This document shows positions 1 through 11,930 of a stretch of 64,000 bases of DNA, piece by piece; position 1 is the first letter of the stretch, and each line of letters starts with the position of its first letter. The DNA comes from Steromphala cineraria. Taxonomy: Eukaryota; Mollusca; Gastropoda; Trochida; Trochidae. Made by a program: the position numbers and the translations under genes. The notes beneath the pieces were generated by a model. It did no database searches, was not told the DNA's origin, and was given only the letters and a program-made list of their open reading frames with translations. Where the stretch lies: assembly GCA_916613615.1 (NCBI GenBank), contig OU744735.1, positions 54,824,082-54,888,081 on the forward strand, written 5' to 3'.

Positions 1-563
1 TATTTAGATGAAATTGTATAGAGCTTAGTTGGAATAATGATAATGAAGGGACGTTTCGACTCTATTTGTCATGACATTGTTCTTCTTTAAATTTTGTTAT
101 AACCAGTAAATCCTCTTTAGAAATAAATAGATTTTTCTCACTATGACAATTTGTTATAATCAACTTTCAAGAACTTAAACCTACTTCAACAACAAGAAAA
201 CACAAATTCGTATAAAATCGTGCACCACATTTATCTTGAAAACCTGGATAAAACTTATATTGATTAAACATTTAAATTTGTTTCATTGATTGGATGAACT
301 TTTTATCAACAAGGGATTTTAAGTATCTACTTCTTAGATTTCAGCGTTCAATTAACTCTGTGTAGGGGAGGACGTGAAGAAAAATCAATTATCGATTTGT
401 TACAATTTCTCTAAATGGATTATAAAAGGTCTCTTTCAGTTTCCGCAACTCTTAGTCTTCATTAAAGTATGAACTTGGTTCCTTCTTAGTCTGACAAGCA
501 GACATTTTCTTCTGCCCACAAACTTCACGATTGTTCATGCCTGACTGACTTCTTATGTTCCAG
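1..563. other. A+T-rich stretch, likely intron 5' of an exon
   Basis: No ORF or repeat is recognised here. The last bases (about 551-563) form a pyrimidine-rich tract ending in CAG, which reads as a splice acceptor for the exon-like piece that follows. If that exon is real, this stretch is the end of its upstream intron and the rest of the gene lies left of the window. Confidence 0.35.
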
Positions 564-649
564 ATGTCCAGGGAGACTGCAACAGCAAACTAGACTGTCA
601 GATCTATCCTGTCTCATATGTTGAGCGCATCGACGCCACCACGACATAG
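564..649 (+). CDS. Candidate terminal coding exon, unknown secreted-type protein (partial)
   Basis: After a TTCCAG acceptor, one frame stays open for 28 residues and then stops at TAG (647-649). The first two bases complete a codon from an upstream exon outside the window. The peptide contains V-Q-G-D-C, L-D-C-Q-I-Y-P-V-S-Y-V-E-R-I and a T-T-T end, with two cysteines, as in small extracellular proteins, but I do not recognise the family. The same block occurs three more times, at 5231 (+), 48567 (-) and 59359 (-). There the equivalent frame reads D-V-P-R-D and then a stop or serine in place of the first cysteine, so those copies look degenerate. Similarity continues past the stop into a strongly conserved run around 648-672. 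This is either a real last exon with decayed paralogues or a conserved non-coding repeat. Transcript evidence would decide. Confidence 0.35.
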
Positions 650-1491
650 AGGTCATAGAAAGGGCAACTGGTTGTGGAAAGATCATTCAAGCAGTAAATA
701 ATAACAGTTTTCTGTCGGCTCAATTTCTTACGTATATACATCATGTGAAAATTTAGAGATACATGTAAGTGAGAAAAATCTACAACTCTCACTTATCCTT
801 TATATAATAGTTTGAAAAAGAAGATTTGTTAAATTTCTGTGTATTGATACGTCAAAAAGTGAACTCTTACATCCTATGAAGAATTTAGATATACATTGAA
901 CTCTTTCTCTCCAACGTTCTATAATCATTTTATGTTCACACTTTTGTTTCAGCACAAATCAAATTGACTGATATTATAAATATTAGATCTCACGTGGAAT
1001 CTATAAAGGATGATAAAATGCTAGTAACTTTTGTGTTTCACGCACAATTGCAACAAACATTGCTACAATTTCAAAACTTTTGACCGATAAATACAATCAA
1101 TCATGTAAATTTTGCGTCAGTTCGTATTGCCCTAGGCGTAGAAATCATTTCATAAGAATCTGATACAATTGGCAACGATTTGATATCCTCTTATTCTCCC
1201 ATATCAACTGATACCCTGTATTCACTTTTCGCTATATCAATAGTTTGAATCTTAACACATAAACCCTTTGCACTGAAATATTTAATTTAAGATGGAATCA
1301 TGAAGTCGTACAATGGAATGTCTATTGATTCAAAACTTTAATGAAGTGTGAGTGTGACCAAGCAAGTCATTTGTTTCCCAGAATCCAAATAATTTGATTA
1401 AGATCCAAGTCGCTTCGGAATCGATAGTAATCACAGAGGCTTGGCATGTGTTTTATGGTAGGGAGATATAGATCACCTCTTAAGATATCAT
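650..1491. other. No recognised feature
   Basis: A+T-rich sequence. A minus-strand ORF over 604-792 overlaps the conserved exon block and shows no protein features. Nothing else was seen. Confidence 0.4.
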
Positions 1492-1857
1492 CCTTATACA
1501 CATTCTCTCCTCACAGAGGCAGATAAAGTCATGTTGATTAAGCCTCTGTTATATTACGCAAAGTTTGTGGGATAGAATGGGAGATGCCTGATTGGAGGCA
1601 ATCAAAGTTAGTTGTGCAATCAACGACGCTGTTCTTAAATCCTCGTTTTGGCTACTGAATCAAGGCAAAAGCATTGTGATATGAACCACCATTTCCATGC
1701 GAGAAGCGTTTTCATTTGCTAAAGAAATTCAAATGGATTGTGATCGGGTTTTTACCGCCAGGGGAAACTGCTGGAACCCACGGATTTCGGCGAAATAGAA
1801 CAGAGGCTAAATCAACATGATTTGTTCTGCCTCTGTGGGGAGAGAATGCCTTATACA
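1492..1857. mobile_element. MITE with ~51-bp TIRs and perfect 9-bp target duplication
   Basis: The direct repeat CCTTATACA is present at 1492-1500 and 1849-1857. Between them lies a 348-bp element (1501-1848). Its ends, starting CATTCTCTCC, are inverted repeats of about 51 bp with roughly 45 matches, each including CACAGAGGC and GCCTCTGTT. There is no ORF, so it is non-autonomous. A 9-bp duplication fits Mutator-like elements (8-11 bp is known for that superfamily); hAT elements usually give 8 bp. No second copy was found in the window. Confidence 0.85.
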
Positions 1858-2390
1858 GGGTATTCATTTTCAGACAATTAGATGGTAATCATGGTGCCTA
1901 AAAGGTCTTAGTTAAAGGAGAAAAAATATAATCTTCTTGTATATGATCTTCATACAATCCCCATCATTATAGCCTTTAAGGAAAAGGGTGATGGCACTAC
2001 TGACGACCTTAACGTTTTTTAGCAAGAAAAATGTTAATCAGTTTCTTGTATATGATATTTGTAAGTGGCTTTCATCCTCAGCAGGATGAAAATTGGACCC
2101 CTTGAAGATGTGTTTAAGAACACAAATATCTTATCTCATATCTTCTGCTTTTTCTTTATCCAAACAACACTCAAATTTAGATATATATATTGTTTGCTTA
2201 CAGACTCTACCTGAATAACGAATTATCAACAAATCATTAACAATCCTGCTTCTTACTTTCCCTTCTCCATAAATAAAATTCGGAACACGACTGATTCATT
2301 GCAGTTAAAATAATGCAGTATCTTTTGAATAAAATTTCTAACAACAATTTGAAGAAAACCATGAAATCTATTACTTATATTTTATGACAA
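1858..2390. other. No recognised feature
   Basis: A+T-rich. A short inverted pair around TTTCATCCTCAGCAGGATGAAA (about 2071-2092) could form a small hairpin. Nothing else was seen. Confidence 0.4.
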
Positions 2391-2756
2391 TTAAAGGGGC
2401 AGTAGCACGTTTTTAGGGGGAATATAAGGTGTTGTCAGGAAAATGAAAATTAATGGTTCCAATTGAAAGACAATGTATTTAAACTAAAAGGAGCAGTAAT
2501 AATTCAAATATATATTGTAAAGTTTAGCCATGCGATTCCTTTTTCTTACTCAAAATGAATTAAAGGTGTTCACACAAAAATGGCCGCCAATGGATTTCAT
2601 GTGAATCTTCAAACTTTGTCCTCTGACTATGGATGATTGACTTGTTTAATGAGATTTTTGACACTGTCAATATAATACATTTAACATTAACTTACAATTA
2701 TCAGTGAAAATTTTAAAATATAAAGTTATCAAAGAACGTGCTACTGCCCCTTTTAA
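2391..2756. mobile_element. TTAA-flanked MITE, copy 1 (358 bp)
   Basis: TTAA at 2391-2394 and again at 2753-2756 flanks an element whose ends are inverted AGGGGCAGTAGCACG. The interior includes AATGGCCGCCAATGG. Copy 2 (13074-13432) is in the opposite orientation and copy 3 (22515-22798) is truncated. A TTAA duplication is the hallmark of the piggyBac superfamily, so I infer a piggyBac-mobilised non-autonomous element. There is no ORF of note. Confidence 0.85.
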
Positions 2757-2879
2757 TGGTTTCCTGACACATTGAAACTCGTATGCTCCTTTTATCAAGA
2801 AAAGGGATTTTACTTTTTCGAAAATCTCGCAAAATGTTAATTGTCAGTTGCAGACACCAAACTTCACAAGTGATATATT

Positions 2880-3200
2880 TTCCTGATTCATTTAACTTAA
2901 TACGAACAACCTATTTGAATTCTACACAATGAATTGTAGGACTGGCCATCCAATAACTCAATTAATCCCCTGTGTATGTAAGGCAGTATGTGCACAGATT
3001 GAACACACCTTTTCTTATTGGGCAATAATGAATTAAACCTTCAACCACCTTAAAACTGGTCAATATCAATCAAGTTGTTGAACAAGACCTCCCCACAGTG
3101 GGTGATGTTAATTGGTTTCTTATTGTAAGTTTAATCAAATCAGGAGGTCTTTGATTTACCTTTTCAAAAATATCAAGATGTGATTATGTTGGTTTAATGA
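2880..3200 (+). repeat. Block W, copy 1 (shared with 21800-22050)
   Basis: The run from TCTACACAATGAATTG through ATGAATTAAACCTTCA and CTGGTCAATAT is shared with 21808-22030 at high identity. A shorter, more diverged version lies at 5610-5700. No open frame is kept across copies, so this is a duplicated non-coding block. It suggests that the left flank of the window belongs to the same ancient duplication series as R, G and F. Confidence 0.6.
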
Positions 3201-4099
3201 AGAAAATAGAGTTTTATATGTCGTATGTCTGTGTCTATGTTTCTAATTAAAAAGCACTTGTTTTAAACTGATGCCTTTACATTCGTTATGATCAATAAAA
3301 GATAAGTTTTGACTATATTCATCAATTTTGTTTCTAAATGTATGTGATGATTTCTGAAGCATGTATTTGGAACATAACAGTCAATAGGACAATCATGTAT
3401 GCAACTGATTCGTGATTTAACGATACCTTCACTAGTTGATAGTTCTTACACTTCAAAATCTCAAATGTACATGTACTTCAAGATTTTTTACTCCTATTGA
3501 TGAATAATTGTGTTCATGAGTTGAACCTCAACCTCATGTCTGCAGCTTTTTAACACGTTGATTATGCAATTCAAAAAATAAAAACTCCATTGTTTCTGTT
3601 TGTTTATCAGGTATAAAGTCATTGCAATAGTTATGCTCAATTTAATTTAAGAATATATACATGTATGAGCAGTTACAAATCATCAAATTATAAAATTTTA
3701 AAATGCTACAAATAATCAATTTACGAACAATTTACAGCTCCTTTGTTATATAATTACCTTCTAGCCACCTCGGAACTAATACATAAGTCATATTTAGTCC
3801 TTTCCAAATCTCAAACTGTTGTATTTTTCATATCAGGCAAGTCTTTCACATATCTCTATTTATCATGATGTGTTTGATACAATCACTCGGATACATCTGT
3901 AACATTCTTGAATAAGTAATTACTATTTCTTTTTTAAAGTCTATTATTCTGAGAGTCTGTATTAATTCAGTTAATATGATATATGCAAATGTTGGTATTG
4001 CTGAAAATATTATAATAAGTTTCGCTAAATGCAAATAAGAATTTTTTCATTTTTGAAAGAAAAAAATAGTTTGCGAAAGATTATCTCTCAGCAAAATAG
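3201..4099. other. No recognised feature
   Basis: A+T-rich unique sequence. A 62-codon minus-strand ORF (3846-4034) has no domain or conserved counterpart and is probably chance. Confidence 0.4.
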
Positions 4100-5230
4100 A
4101 CCAATTGCCACCCAGTAATTCCTGAACAGTTTATCATGCTCGCATTTTGGTTTTAACCACGTGTTTATCCTGCCCGGTGCAAGTTGTTAGCAGGGATCCA
4201 CTTTCAGACTCAATGTAACAATCACTCCCTCAAGCTCAATGTCAACATACTATTTGTTCATCACATCGTGTTTTCAAATTCCTTTTAGATCCAGTGACGC
4301 TTAAATGAGACATCCTGATTCATCATCTGTTATATAATAAGGATTTCTTACCAACAGCTTGCTGCAATAAAATAATTTAGTTAAAAGTGACCTTGGCGTC
4401 TAAAGGCACCTTAACTTGAATAGGGAATATTATATTATAAGGAATTAATAGTTGAACTAAACCAGGATCATTCTTTACATGAAAATCATTATTGTATTTT
4501 TTTTCAATGTTAACGAACAATTTCATTTTACCTCCAATATGTACACATTTGATTACATGTTGTTTCACTGACAAAAAGATTTCAAAAGAAAGTTCCAGTT
4601 CACATTGAAGGTAACTGCACTTACAAAGCCTTATTGCAAAATTTCACTGGTTTAATGTATTTTTACTTTAAATTGTCTGAGAAAATAAGATTAAGTGATT
4701 AAGTGATTAAAAAAGTACCAATATTCGTATCAGGTCAGATTAATTGTTAATCAAGGCTGATCATTTAACATCAGACCACTTAAAAGCTTGAGAACAACAC
4801 AAGAATCTGTGTCGAAACATTGCATACAATGAAAAAAGATGATGTCATCCATATACTCCTCTGCATTAAAATACATTGTTTTTAGAGACCCTAGAGATAT
4901 GTCTTAAGGTGATCCGTGTTTGTATAGCAACTATACTATATCACTCTCATAGACATAGTAAGTTCATTTATACAGAAGGATTTAAGGTATTTCTATATAC
5001 AAACTCATCAGATGAATAGATAACAAAGATAAAAAAACCAAGTTCGACTGATGGGGAACTGATCAATACAGAATCCCATTTTAGAATGATTATGTATGTT
5101 GTTGTCATATAAGTTTGGTTATTTTGAAACAAAATAACTTAAAAACATTGACTAAGATACAAAAAAAATCCTTTCAAGTTCTAACACTTCAATACAGTGT
5201 CCTCGCCTCAGTGATTCTCTCATATTTCAG

Positions 5231-5390
5231 ATGTCCCAAGAGACTGACACAATATACTACACTGTCAAATCGTATCATCTTTCAAAGGTTAAATGCAGTG
5301 AAATGGACAGTCTCTGATAGAGGTCATAGAAAGGGCAACTGGTTGAATTATTCAACAGGAAGGATCATCTAAGCATGAAATTATGGCACA
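5231..5390 (+). pseudogene. Degenerate copy of the Y exon (unit R)
   Basis: A TTTCAG acceptor is followed by sequence aligning with 564-680. In the frame that is open at 564-649, this copy has a TGA at the codon corresponding to the first cysteine and a second stop further on. In the alternative ATG frame it reads M-S-Q-E-T-D-T-I-Y-Y-T-V-K and stops after about 28 codons; it is one base shorter than the F copies near 5308-5312. An 85-codon ORF over 5115-5372 uses the third frame and crosses the presumed intron, so I do not take it as a protein. Either the exon is dead here or the block is non-coding. Confidence 0.45.
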
Positions 5391-6359
5391 TTCTAGTCAA
5401 TAATCAATTCAATCTGCTACACATCTTAGAGATTAGAGATTTATTATCCCGTTTTTGCAACATTTCCAAACACACAAACTTCTCTATTGTTTGAATATGT
5501 TTTTAACAGCTCCATAAAAGACAACAATACATATGTTAAAAACAATTTCTATTTTAACACTAACTTCTCAGAATTAATTGCATTAATAGTGCTAGTCTGA
5601 AATGTATCTGACTCTCTACACAGTGAATCGAATGATTGATCACCCACAAACTCACTCATCCCCAGGGTATGCTTTAGAGTTTGTAAACAACTCCAGCACA
5701 CTTCTTAATCAAGTTACTATAAACAACGTTTTTAAAGATTTTCTTTTCTAATTTATTGTGGGACTTCCATTAAGACTAAGACACTATTGGTACCTTTGAA
5801 TCATGAGTGGAAGTATTCTTATCTAGACCTGTGACATGATATTACATTATATTCTTCAGTAAAGAACAAAAAATGCAAGAAGTTGTATTTAAGTTTTAAC
5901 AACAGATTAATTTCACTGCAACCTCGTCAAGAATGAAACAGGTTAAAGGTACAAACTCTTAATCGCTTTGCAATCTCAGGTTCACGTACAATAGTAACTT
6001 TAATTTGATAATTGTAACATTGAATTGTTGTAGTGAATTTTGAAAATGTCAATATCATAAATCTTCCTTTGAAAAAGAAGATATAAATTGATATCTATGC
6101 AAGGTTTTTCATCAATTTGCCTTTGTTTTGTCCTTGTTACGAATGGTAATGCAAACCCTCATTGTATGAGGAATCAGCAAGTATTCACCCCTTTTTTACC
6201 ATTCAAGATTGTTATGAGGAACAGCGACTTTCCTCATTATTGTTATTAAATTATAGACGTATAAAGGTATTCATGTATCTCATTTTCCTTGTCCCACTAT
6301 TCAATTTGAGGACGAAGAAATCATGAACTATAAGTGCTATCAGGAGAGATGGCTTTTCC

Positions 6360-7023
6360 CCCCTCTCCCCTCTCCCCCCAGCCCCACTAAAGTTGAATAA
6401 ACAGTTTTAGAATATATTTTGATTGTGTGAATAATATTTTATGCATACATGCAGCTAATTTTGTTTGACTTTAAATAACCATCAGGAGACTATGATAAAA
6501 TACATGTAGATTTTTTTAATTTGTAAATGCTTATGTAATGCCATCGTCAAGTTCCTCATGTTAATGTGAAGAGAGAGCAAAACAACCATCCTGTTTGACG
6601 GAATATGCTGTTTGATTAAAACATCTTCATTACTTGGTATAAATCAAGGGTTATGTTGGAATGAAGAATGTCATTGAGTTTAAACTCCCTGCGATTTTGA
6701 AAACGACAGATGGCATATTTGTAAACAGTTTCATTGAGCTAGCCCTAATGAACCTGTTTTTGAGTTCTCCCCCAGAAACACATTTCTAATATGCGTTTCA
6801 ATGGAAACTGCAAAAATAACAAATTTCAGGAAGTTGAATACCACAAAAGGCACAACTACATGCGATGATTTGTCAATATACCAAGTTTCATTGAGCGAGC
6901 TGTAACGGTTTTGAAATTCTGTTCCGGAAACTATGTGATCACAGACAGGCGGACGCACGGACGGACGGACAGACAGACGGAGCCAACGACTATATCCCCC
7001 TGCATTATATGCAGGGGAAAAAA
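6360..7023. repeat. Repeat insertion ending in (GGAC)n and a CCCCTGCAT hairpin
   Basis: This stretch is missing from F1 and F2 at the aligned place. It starts with a C/T-only tract (about 6356-6385). It ends with GGACGGACGGACAGACAGACGG-type repeats at about 6946-6981 and then a 21-bp near-perfect palindrome, CCCCTGCAT/ATGCAGGGG (6997-7017). The same architecture occurs at 9302-9575 and 43190-43295. Minus-strand ORFs here (6731-7045, 6931-7128) simply read the short tandem repeat as V-R-P-S-V-R and are not genes. Confidence 0.65.
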
Positions 7024-7194
7024 AATAAGCGCTGTGTACACGCATGACAATATTATTGAGGTAAGGTAGCTTTTAAATAGATACATTTTAATATATATAT
7101 GTGTGATTAATGCTGAACTGACGAACATACACAGTCACATGGCTTGTGGCAGGTGCTAGGCCTGAAGTGAAGTTATTTCTACTTTCTTTACTTT

Positions 7195-7440
7195 CTGCAT
7201 GTTGAGAAGAGGCAAAAACATCTGCAAAAACAGAATGTTTTTAAAAAGCCAATGAAACATTAATCATGCTCAAGTTAGTTATCGACAGATATCTTTGGAA
7301 AAGGCTTTTTCTTCTACCAGGCTTCACTTTTAGAGCATTGATTGTCGCTTAGATCCGCTGCTATTAATCACTGCCCACTGCTCAGATTAGTTTTTACGAA
7401 ACATCTAGATAAATACACCTGTTTTTAAAACTTCATGCTT
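7195..7440 (-). repeat. Block X, inverted copy (unit R)
   Basis: In reverse complement this reads CTAATCTGAGCAGTGGGCAG then TGATTAATAGCAGCGGATCT and ACAATCAATGCTC, matching copies at 25368, 33440, 38525, 45845 and 57665. It is the most widely retained block of the duplicon. It contains several TAAT and ATCAAT cores and has no frame kept open in all copies. I read it as non-coding; a regulatory role is inference. Confidence 0.6.
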
Positions 7441-7799
7441 TCCAATTCGCTTTTAACTGTCTAAAACACGACCAAATGATAATTTATCCGATAAAACTGG
7501 CAGCATTAAGGTTTTGTTGTTGACAATGTAGATATTAAAACAAATGGTAAGAAAAAGGTTAAGTACGTGCATTAAATCTTAAGATGAAATCCCTATTATT
7601 ACAATTAATATATCTTGTCGTTATGAGGACCTGCCTTGATCCTCCCTGGATCGTGGGTGTGCTATATAGCTGTTTTATCTTCCGGGATTTAAATAAATTT
7701 AGCTTGGGCCACCGAGTTTGATTGCAGCTTTGACGTCGTTCATTTTCAAGTGCAAATACAAAAAACTGACATCTTTATATCAAGCTGTCCTGAGGTTAA

Positions 7800-8130
7800 A
7801 TTTGTTGTGTTTCTGTTGCACTGTAACTATGTTCAAGTGCTAAAACAATCAAACAAGTGGACATCATGCAGCTCTCAAACTACTTCAAGAGCCAGACATG
7901 TCTCAAGAGGATTGGACAAGTGTTAACCTTCCGTGCAGATAGAGTGAGGTGATTAATGGATCAAGTAACTTAACAAAAAGAACTGGCCTACTTCAATGGA
8001 CATGTAAACGTGTACAACACACTCCCGAGGCTTCCAAGGAGTCCCTTCCCTCTTAAGGGATCACTGGTTTGAGGTTACCCAGACTGCCTAGCGGGAGTCC
8101 TTTGATTTAAATGGTCCTTGGGTCGTCCAT
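7800..8130 (+). repeat. Block P, unit R; possible 3' end of a coding exon
   Basis: This matches 44640-45025 and 56505-56935 in reverse complement. One frame (about 7839-7925) reads V-L-K-Q-S-N-K-W-T-S-C-S-S-Q-T-T-S and ends L-D-K-C-stop. The same peptide ending, with two changes, occurs in F1 on the minus strand at 44929-45020. F2 keeps the last 25 codons but has lost a base just upstream. Nucleotide identity is so high that purifying selection on the peptide cannot be separated from recent duplication. Confidence 0.45.
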
Positions 8131-8250
8131 ATGTGCTCTCGTCATCCTGTGGGTTGACATCTACAATTCTTTAACGTGTGTAGTTTTGTTTCAGTTGAAA
8201 TGATGAACACATATACATAAGCCGTATATCACATTTATACAATTGACAAA

Positions 8251-9300
8251 GTTTTCAAAAATTGAATATGTTGTTTATAACTAAAATTAAAATTTGAAAC
8301 AGTTGCTTCATCCCACTTAACAGTATTTATAGTTTGACAATATTTCTGTTGTGCTTTCTGTGTCTATAACCATGCATAAATCTTTTCTTGTTGTTTTGCC
8401 CTCATTGGATTGACATTTTGATGCGATTTTCTATCACACTCATTCCCACTGGTTGATAGAATAAGAGTGTCGGATTTGTGTTTGACAAATATCAATATGT
8501 ACCTGAACATGCCTTGAACATTTATTAAGTTCCACTGCAGTTCGCAAAAGCAAATTTAATTTTTGTTGTACTTTGTTGCAAACTATCTTAGGTTATCACG
8601 ATTGCTTTTACACATCAAATAATGTCTACATAATTGTACATATGGGGTCTCAATATAACTGTTTGATAGGTCATAAAGCTAGTAATCAGGTAATTTCAAC
8701 GCTGAAATTTAGCTTTCAGGAATGTTGATGGTTGTAAAAAATGTCATTGAATAAAGAATTTACCATTTGGAGATGATTTTGTTTTTGCATTTATGTTCTT
8801 GATTGTGTCAAATATGTGTTTAACATCTGAAAAATGTATAGCTCTTATACTTACATAGGTCCTCTCGATAAGGCTTGCTTTGTTTCAAATTTGTTTTAGT
8901 TTCTGTTTGCATTACCTAAATTATAGTTAATTCTTACTATTTGCAAAGTTTCAACTTGTGTTTTCGATTTGATAACAGGCAACATATATTTGAATATAGT
9001 ATGTAACTTGGATTGACAAACATATTTTCCAGTTATAACCCCTTATTATATATAATTGAAAACAATCGGTAATCAATTAACTTTCTGAAACTATTTCATG
9101 GTCTGTACTCATCTCAAGAGGATTGGAGAAGCAATATTCAGCACCTTCCACTTGAGGCCATCAAGTTACTATGGAGATGATGGATCCTTCGATTATCAAG
9201 GAGTGTAGGTGGCAAGTGCCGAATGTACCCTTTAATCCTGATTTACATCTGACTTTTGTGTATCCAATTTTCATAGTTAATCAACATCGTTTTAAAAATA
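8251..9300. other. Mostly no recognised feature; short P-like fragment at 9100-9190
   Basis: A+T-rich. Around 9105-9150 the string CTCAAGAGGATTGG and the following bases resemble the end of block P (7905-7925), suggesting a decayed extra copy. Nothing else was seen. Confidence 0.35.
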
Positions 9301-9301
9301 A

Positions 9302-9575
9302 ACAAGATGTGTTTGTGAAACACGAATGCGCCCGGATGCATCCTGCTCGCTGTGCCATGGTCAAGGTCACAAGGTCAAATGTCATGGTGTCATATGAAAG
9401 GTCTCATCACAAGGGATCCATATGTCAAGTATCAAAGACCTAGCTCTGACCAATCAAAAGTTATGACCAAGGTTAAAGTTTTTGTGGACAAACCGACAGA
9501 CGGACGGACGGACGGACAGACAGACGGACAGGTGATAAACAATATACCCCCGGAATCTCCGATTCGGGGGCATAA
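9302..9575. repeat. Bivalve-type interspersed repeat with (GGAC)n and terminal hairpin
   Basis: It opens with CACGAATGCGCCCGG, carries GGTCAAGGTCACAAGGTCAA motifs, then a GACGGACGGAC/GACAGACAGACGG tract (about 9494-9531). It closes with the hairpin CCCCCGGAATC/GATTCGGGGG (9547-9570). Two plus-strand ORFs (9171-9443, 9352-9708) run through it in different frames and only translate repeats. No transposase or clear target duplication was seen. Confidence 0.6.
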
Positions 9576-11930
9576 AAAACAATACATGTACATTAAGTTA
9601 AAAGCTGTTTTCTTGCATTTTATACAAAATTCTTTTCAGTTCAACCAAACAAACGACACACAAGACAAGTGGAAAAGAAGTTTACAACCGCAATATATAG
9701 TGTTGTGATTATATTTGTAGATTGATTCACCAGTTCAAAACACTTAATTGTTATGTTGGCACTTTGATTCGTACATACATGTATACGAAAAAAGCATGTA
9801 TTTTAATCAGGTTTAATGTTAGGCCCTTGTTACTCTATACAAGCTATGTATAATTATCTTGATTAATCTGTGTCAACATAAAATAGAAACTCATTTTTCA
9901 ATTGATTTAAAGCTTTCATTCTTGTATATATTAAGTTATTCTTTTCAAATGAACAAAGTGAGAGGGTTAGCCTTTGTCATATTAAAACAAAGGCAGGTAG
10001 CAACCAAGATTTTAAAATATGCTGAAAACAAGAAGAGCCACCAAATCAAGTCGTTTAATATCTTGCCATCTAACAAATCAAATTTGTTCAGGTAAAATGT
10101 TGCAAAACAGAACTTGGATTTGTTTTGTTTCTCAAACCTTCATATGTAAGAAATTGTTGTTTATGATTGAGAATATGATTCATTTCACATATTTTTAAAC
10201 ATATTTGTGATGATGTCCTTCATGACTTTTAAAAAATCAATCATACAGTGTACCTAATGAGAATGTCCATTTTGCAAACTTAAAATGAAGATAATTATGA
10301 TTAGTTCATATGTCACGCTATGAAAATAAGGTACCTTGATCAATAAACCAAACCATGCCTTATTATTTTTCATAAACAATGTACCAAACCAAAGCTTTAA
10401 CTAATAGTGATAATTTAATGTTTGTAATCTCATTGAGTTGTCCTGTATTGTAAACAATTTAGAAACTGAAACTTGCATAAAGTTGTAAAGGACTAAATAA
10501 CAAAATATTGATGTAAAACATCTTAAATATCAAAATAAAAACTGACGTAAAAAGAGCGAAAGATGCATTTATCTTCCTACGTGTCTCTTTTGAAACTTCT
10601 AAAATTAATTATCCACACGAATATCGCTGATATCTGAATCAGATTAGCGGATAGACTGTTCTTCTTAGCCAGAAATACAAAAACATTAGAAAACTAACCT
10701 CTTTTAGAGCAACAACATAAAAACATTTTATCTTGTGTAGGTTTGGTTTTTGAATGAATGTAAGTCTAAATTCAATTACAAAGGAAATCGTTTCAACTGA
10801 AATGTTTAACTTTTATTGAATCACACAACTTCTTACTAACCTAATAAACTAAAATCAATAATTTAAACCTCTTTGAAATTGAATAAATGTAATATTTATC
10901 AAAGGTGTTAATATGATGGTTATAATGTGTAATATTTAGCTATATTAACCCGTCATTACGATGAATAACATAATTGAAAACATTTCACAAAATTTTCATT
11001 GACTTATCCATTCATTTTCTCAAGTAACGTCAAATACTACCTATACAAAGTACTGACATTTGCTGTACATATAAAAACCATACACATACATTTCCAAGTG
11101 TTGACTCAATTTCTGTTTAATAGACAAATATATACTCACCCCTTTTGATACATTATGCTTATATTTCATCTTATTTGTGGTAATCAAATATTTGCAAAAT
11201 GGTGTTGAGTAAATTTGGGGTCCGTTTGTTGTCTCTGTTAAATTATTTGAGAGTTTGAGGACATCAATATTGTCCAATTATTATTCAATGATGGCATGTG
11301 CAACGGAAACTAATGGATTCTTGCAATTTGTCATTAAATGAATTCATTAGATTGATGGTCACTGAGTCACCCGGGTGAAGATGATTGATTAATTGAATTT
11401 AAAAGCCTGACCATAGTATGTATCAAAAGGTATCACATATTGATCACATAACGTTGAATGGAGACAAATGCTATTTTTTCACAATGAGGAAACGCACCAT
11501 TTGTGATTAAAGCTTTGGCATTGATGTTCAATGTTTTGCTGAAAACGTCAATCAGTCTTTGAATTTCCTTATTTGATTGACACAATTCTAAATAAATTAG
11601 ATAAAATAACATTCAGCTTCGTTTATCAGTATTGTTATTATTATCTATCAGTATGGAATCAGTGAAACTTTGATTCTCTCAGCTTTGACCTTCCATTGTT
11701 TGGTTATTGAAACATGAAAACAGCTTTTCCAACACTCCTTCTTCATAACTTATATACAGCAAGTTGTCTGAAAGCTAACTATAACAATCATGTATCAAAA
11801 ATGTCATTTTGAAATCGTTTTACATCGTATTTGGAAGTTAATGTGCTGGTTATGCTCTTTTGGAGAAAATGGGTTTCGACCGTTACAGTGTCTTTACATT
11901 TGAGCCTTTATTGAATGAAAATCAGTCACA
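9576..11930. other. Long A+T-rich stretch without recognised genes
   Basis: Only short chance ORFs (for example 9859-10095 + and 11041-11277 -) with low-complexity, K/N/I-rich translations occur. No repeat copies from elsewhere in the window were recognised. Confidence 0.45.

Larger units (their letters stand above)
4100..8250 (-). repeat. Duplicon unit R, inverted relative to F1 and F2
   Basis: Read in reverse complement, this segment matches F2 from about 63200 down to 56500 and F1 from about 48900 down to 44640, in the same block order: an outer block at 4500-4800 (matching 62810-63070), the Y exon-like block at 5231-5390, block W at 5600, block X at 7195-7440, and block P at 7800-8130. 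R lacks the Tc1 element and the long-TIR element found in F2, and the roughly 1.15-kb insertion found in F1. It has its own repeat insertion near 6360-7023. The inverted orientation means at least one inversion or an inverted duplication happened in this locus. Confidence 0.75.

Noticed and set aside
6731..7128. Two minus-strand ORFs rich in V-R-P-S-V-R-P
   Set aside because: They translate the (GGAC/GACA)n tract and the hairpin of an interspersed repeat; overlapping frames are both open for the same trivial reason.
9171..9708. Two overlapping plus-strand ORFs of 90 and 118 codons
   Set aside because: They run through an interspersed repeat in different frames, with T-D-G-R-T-D-G-Q text from the tandem tract.
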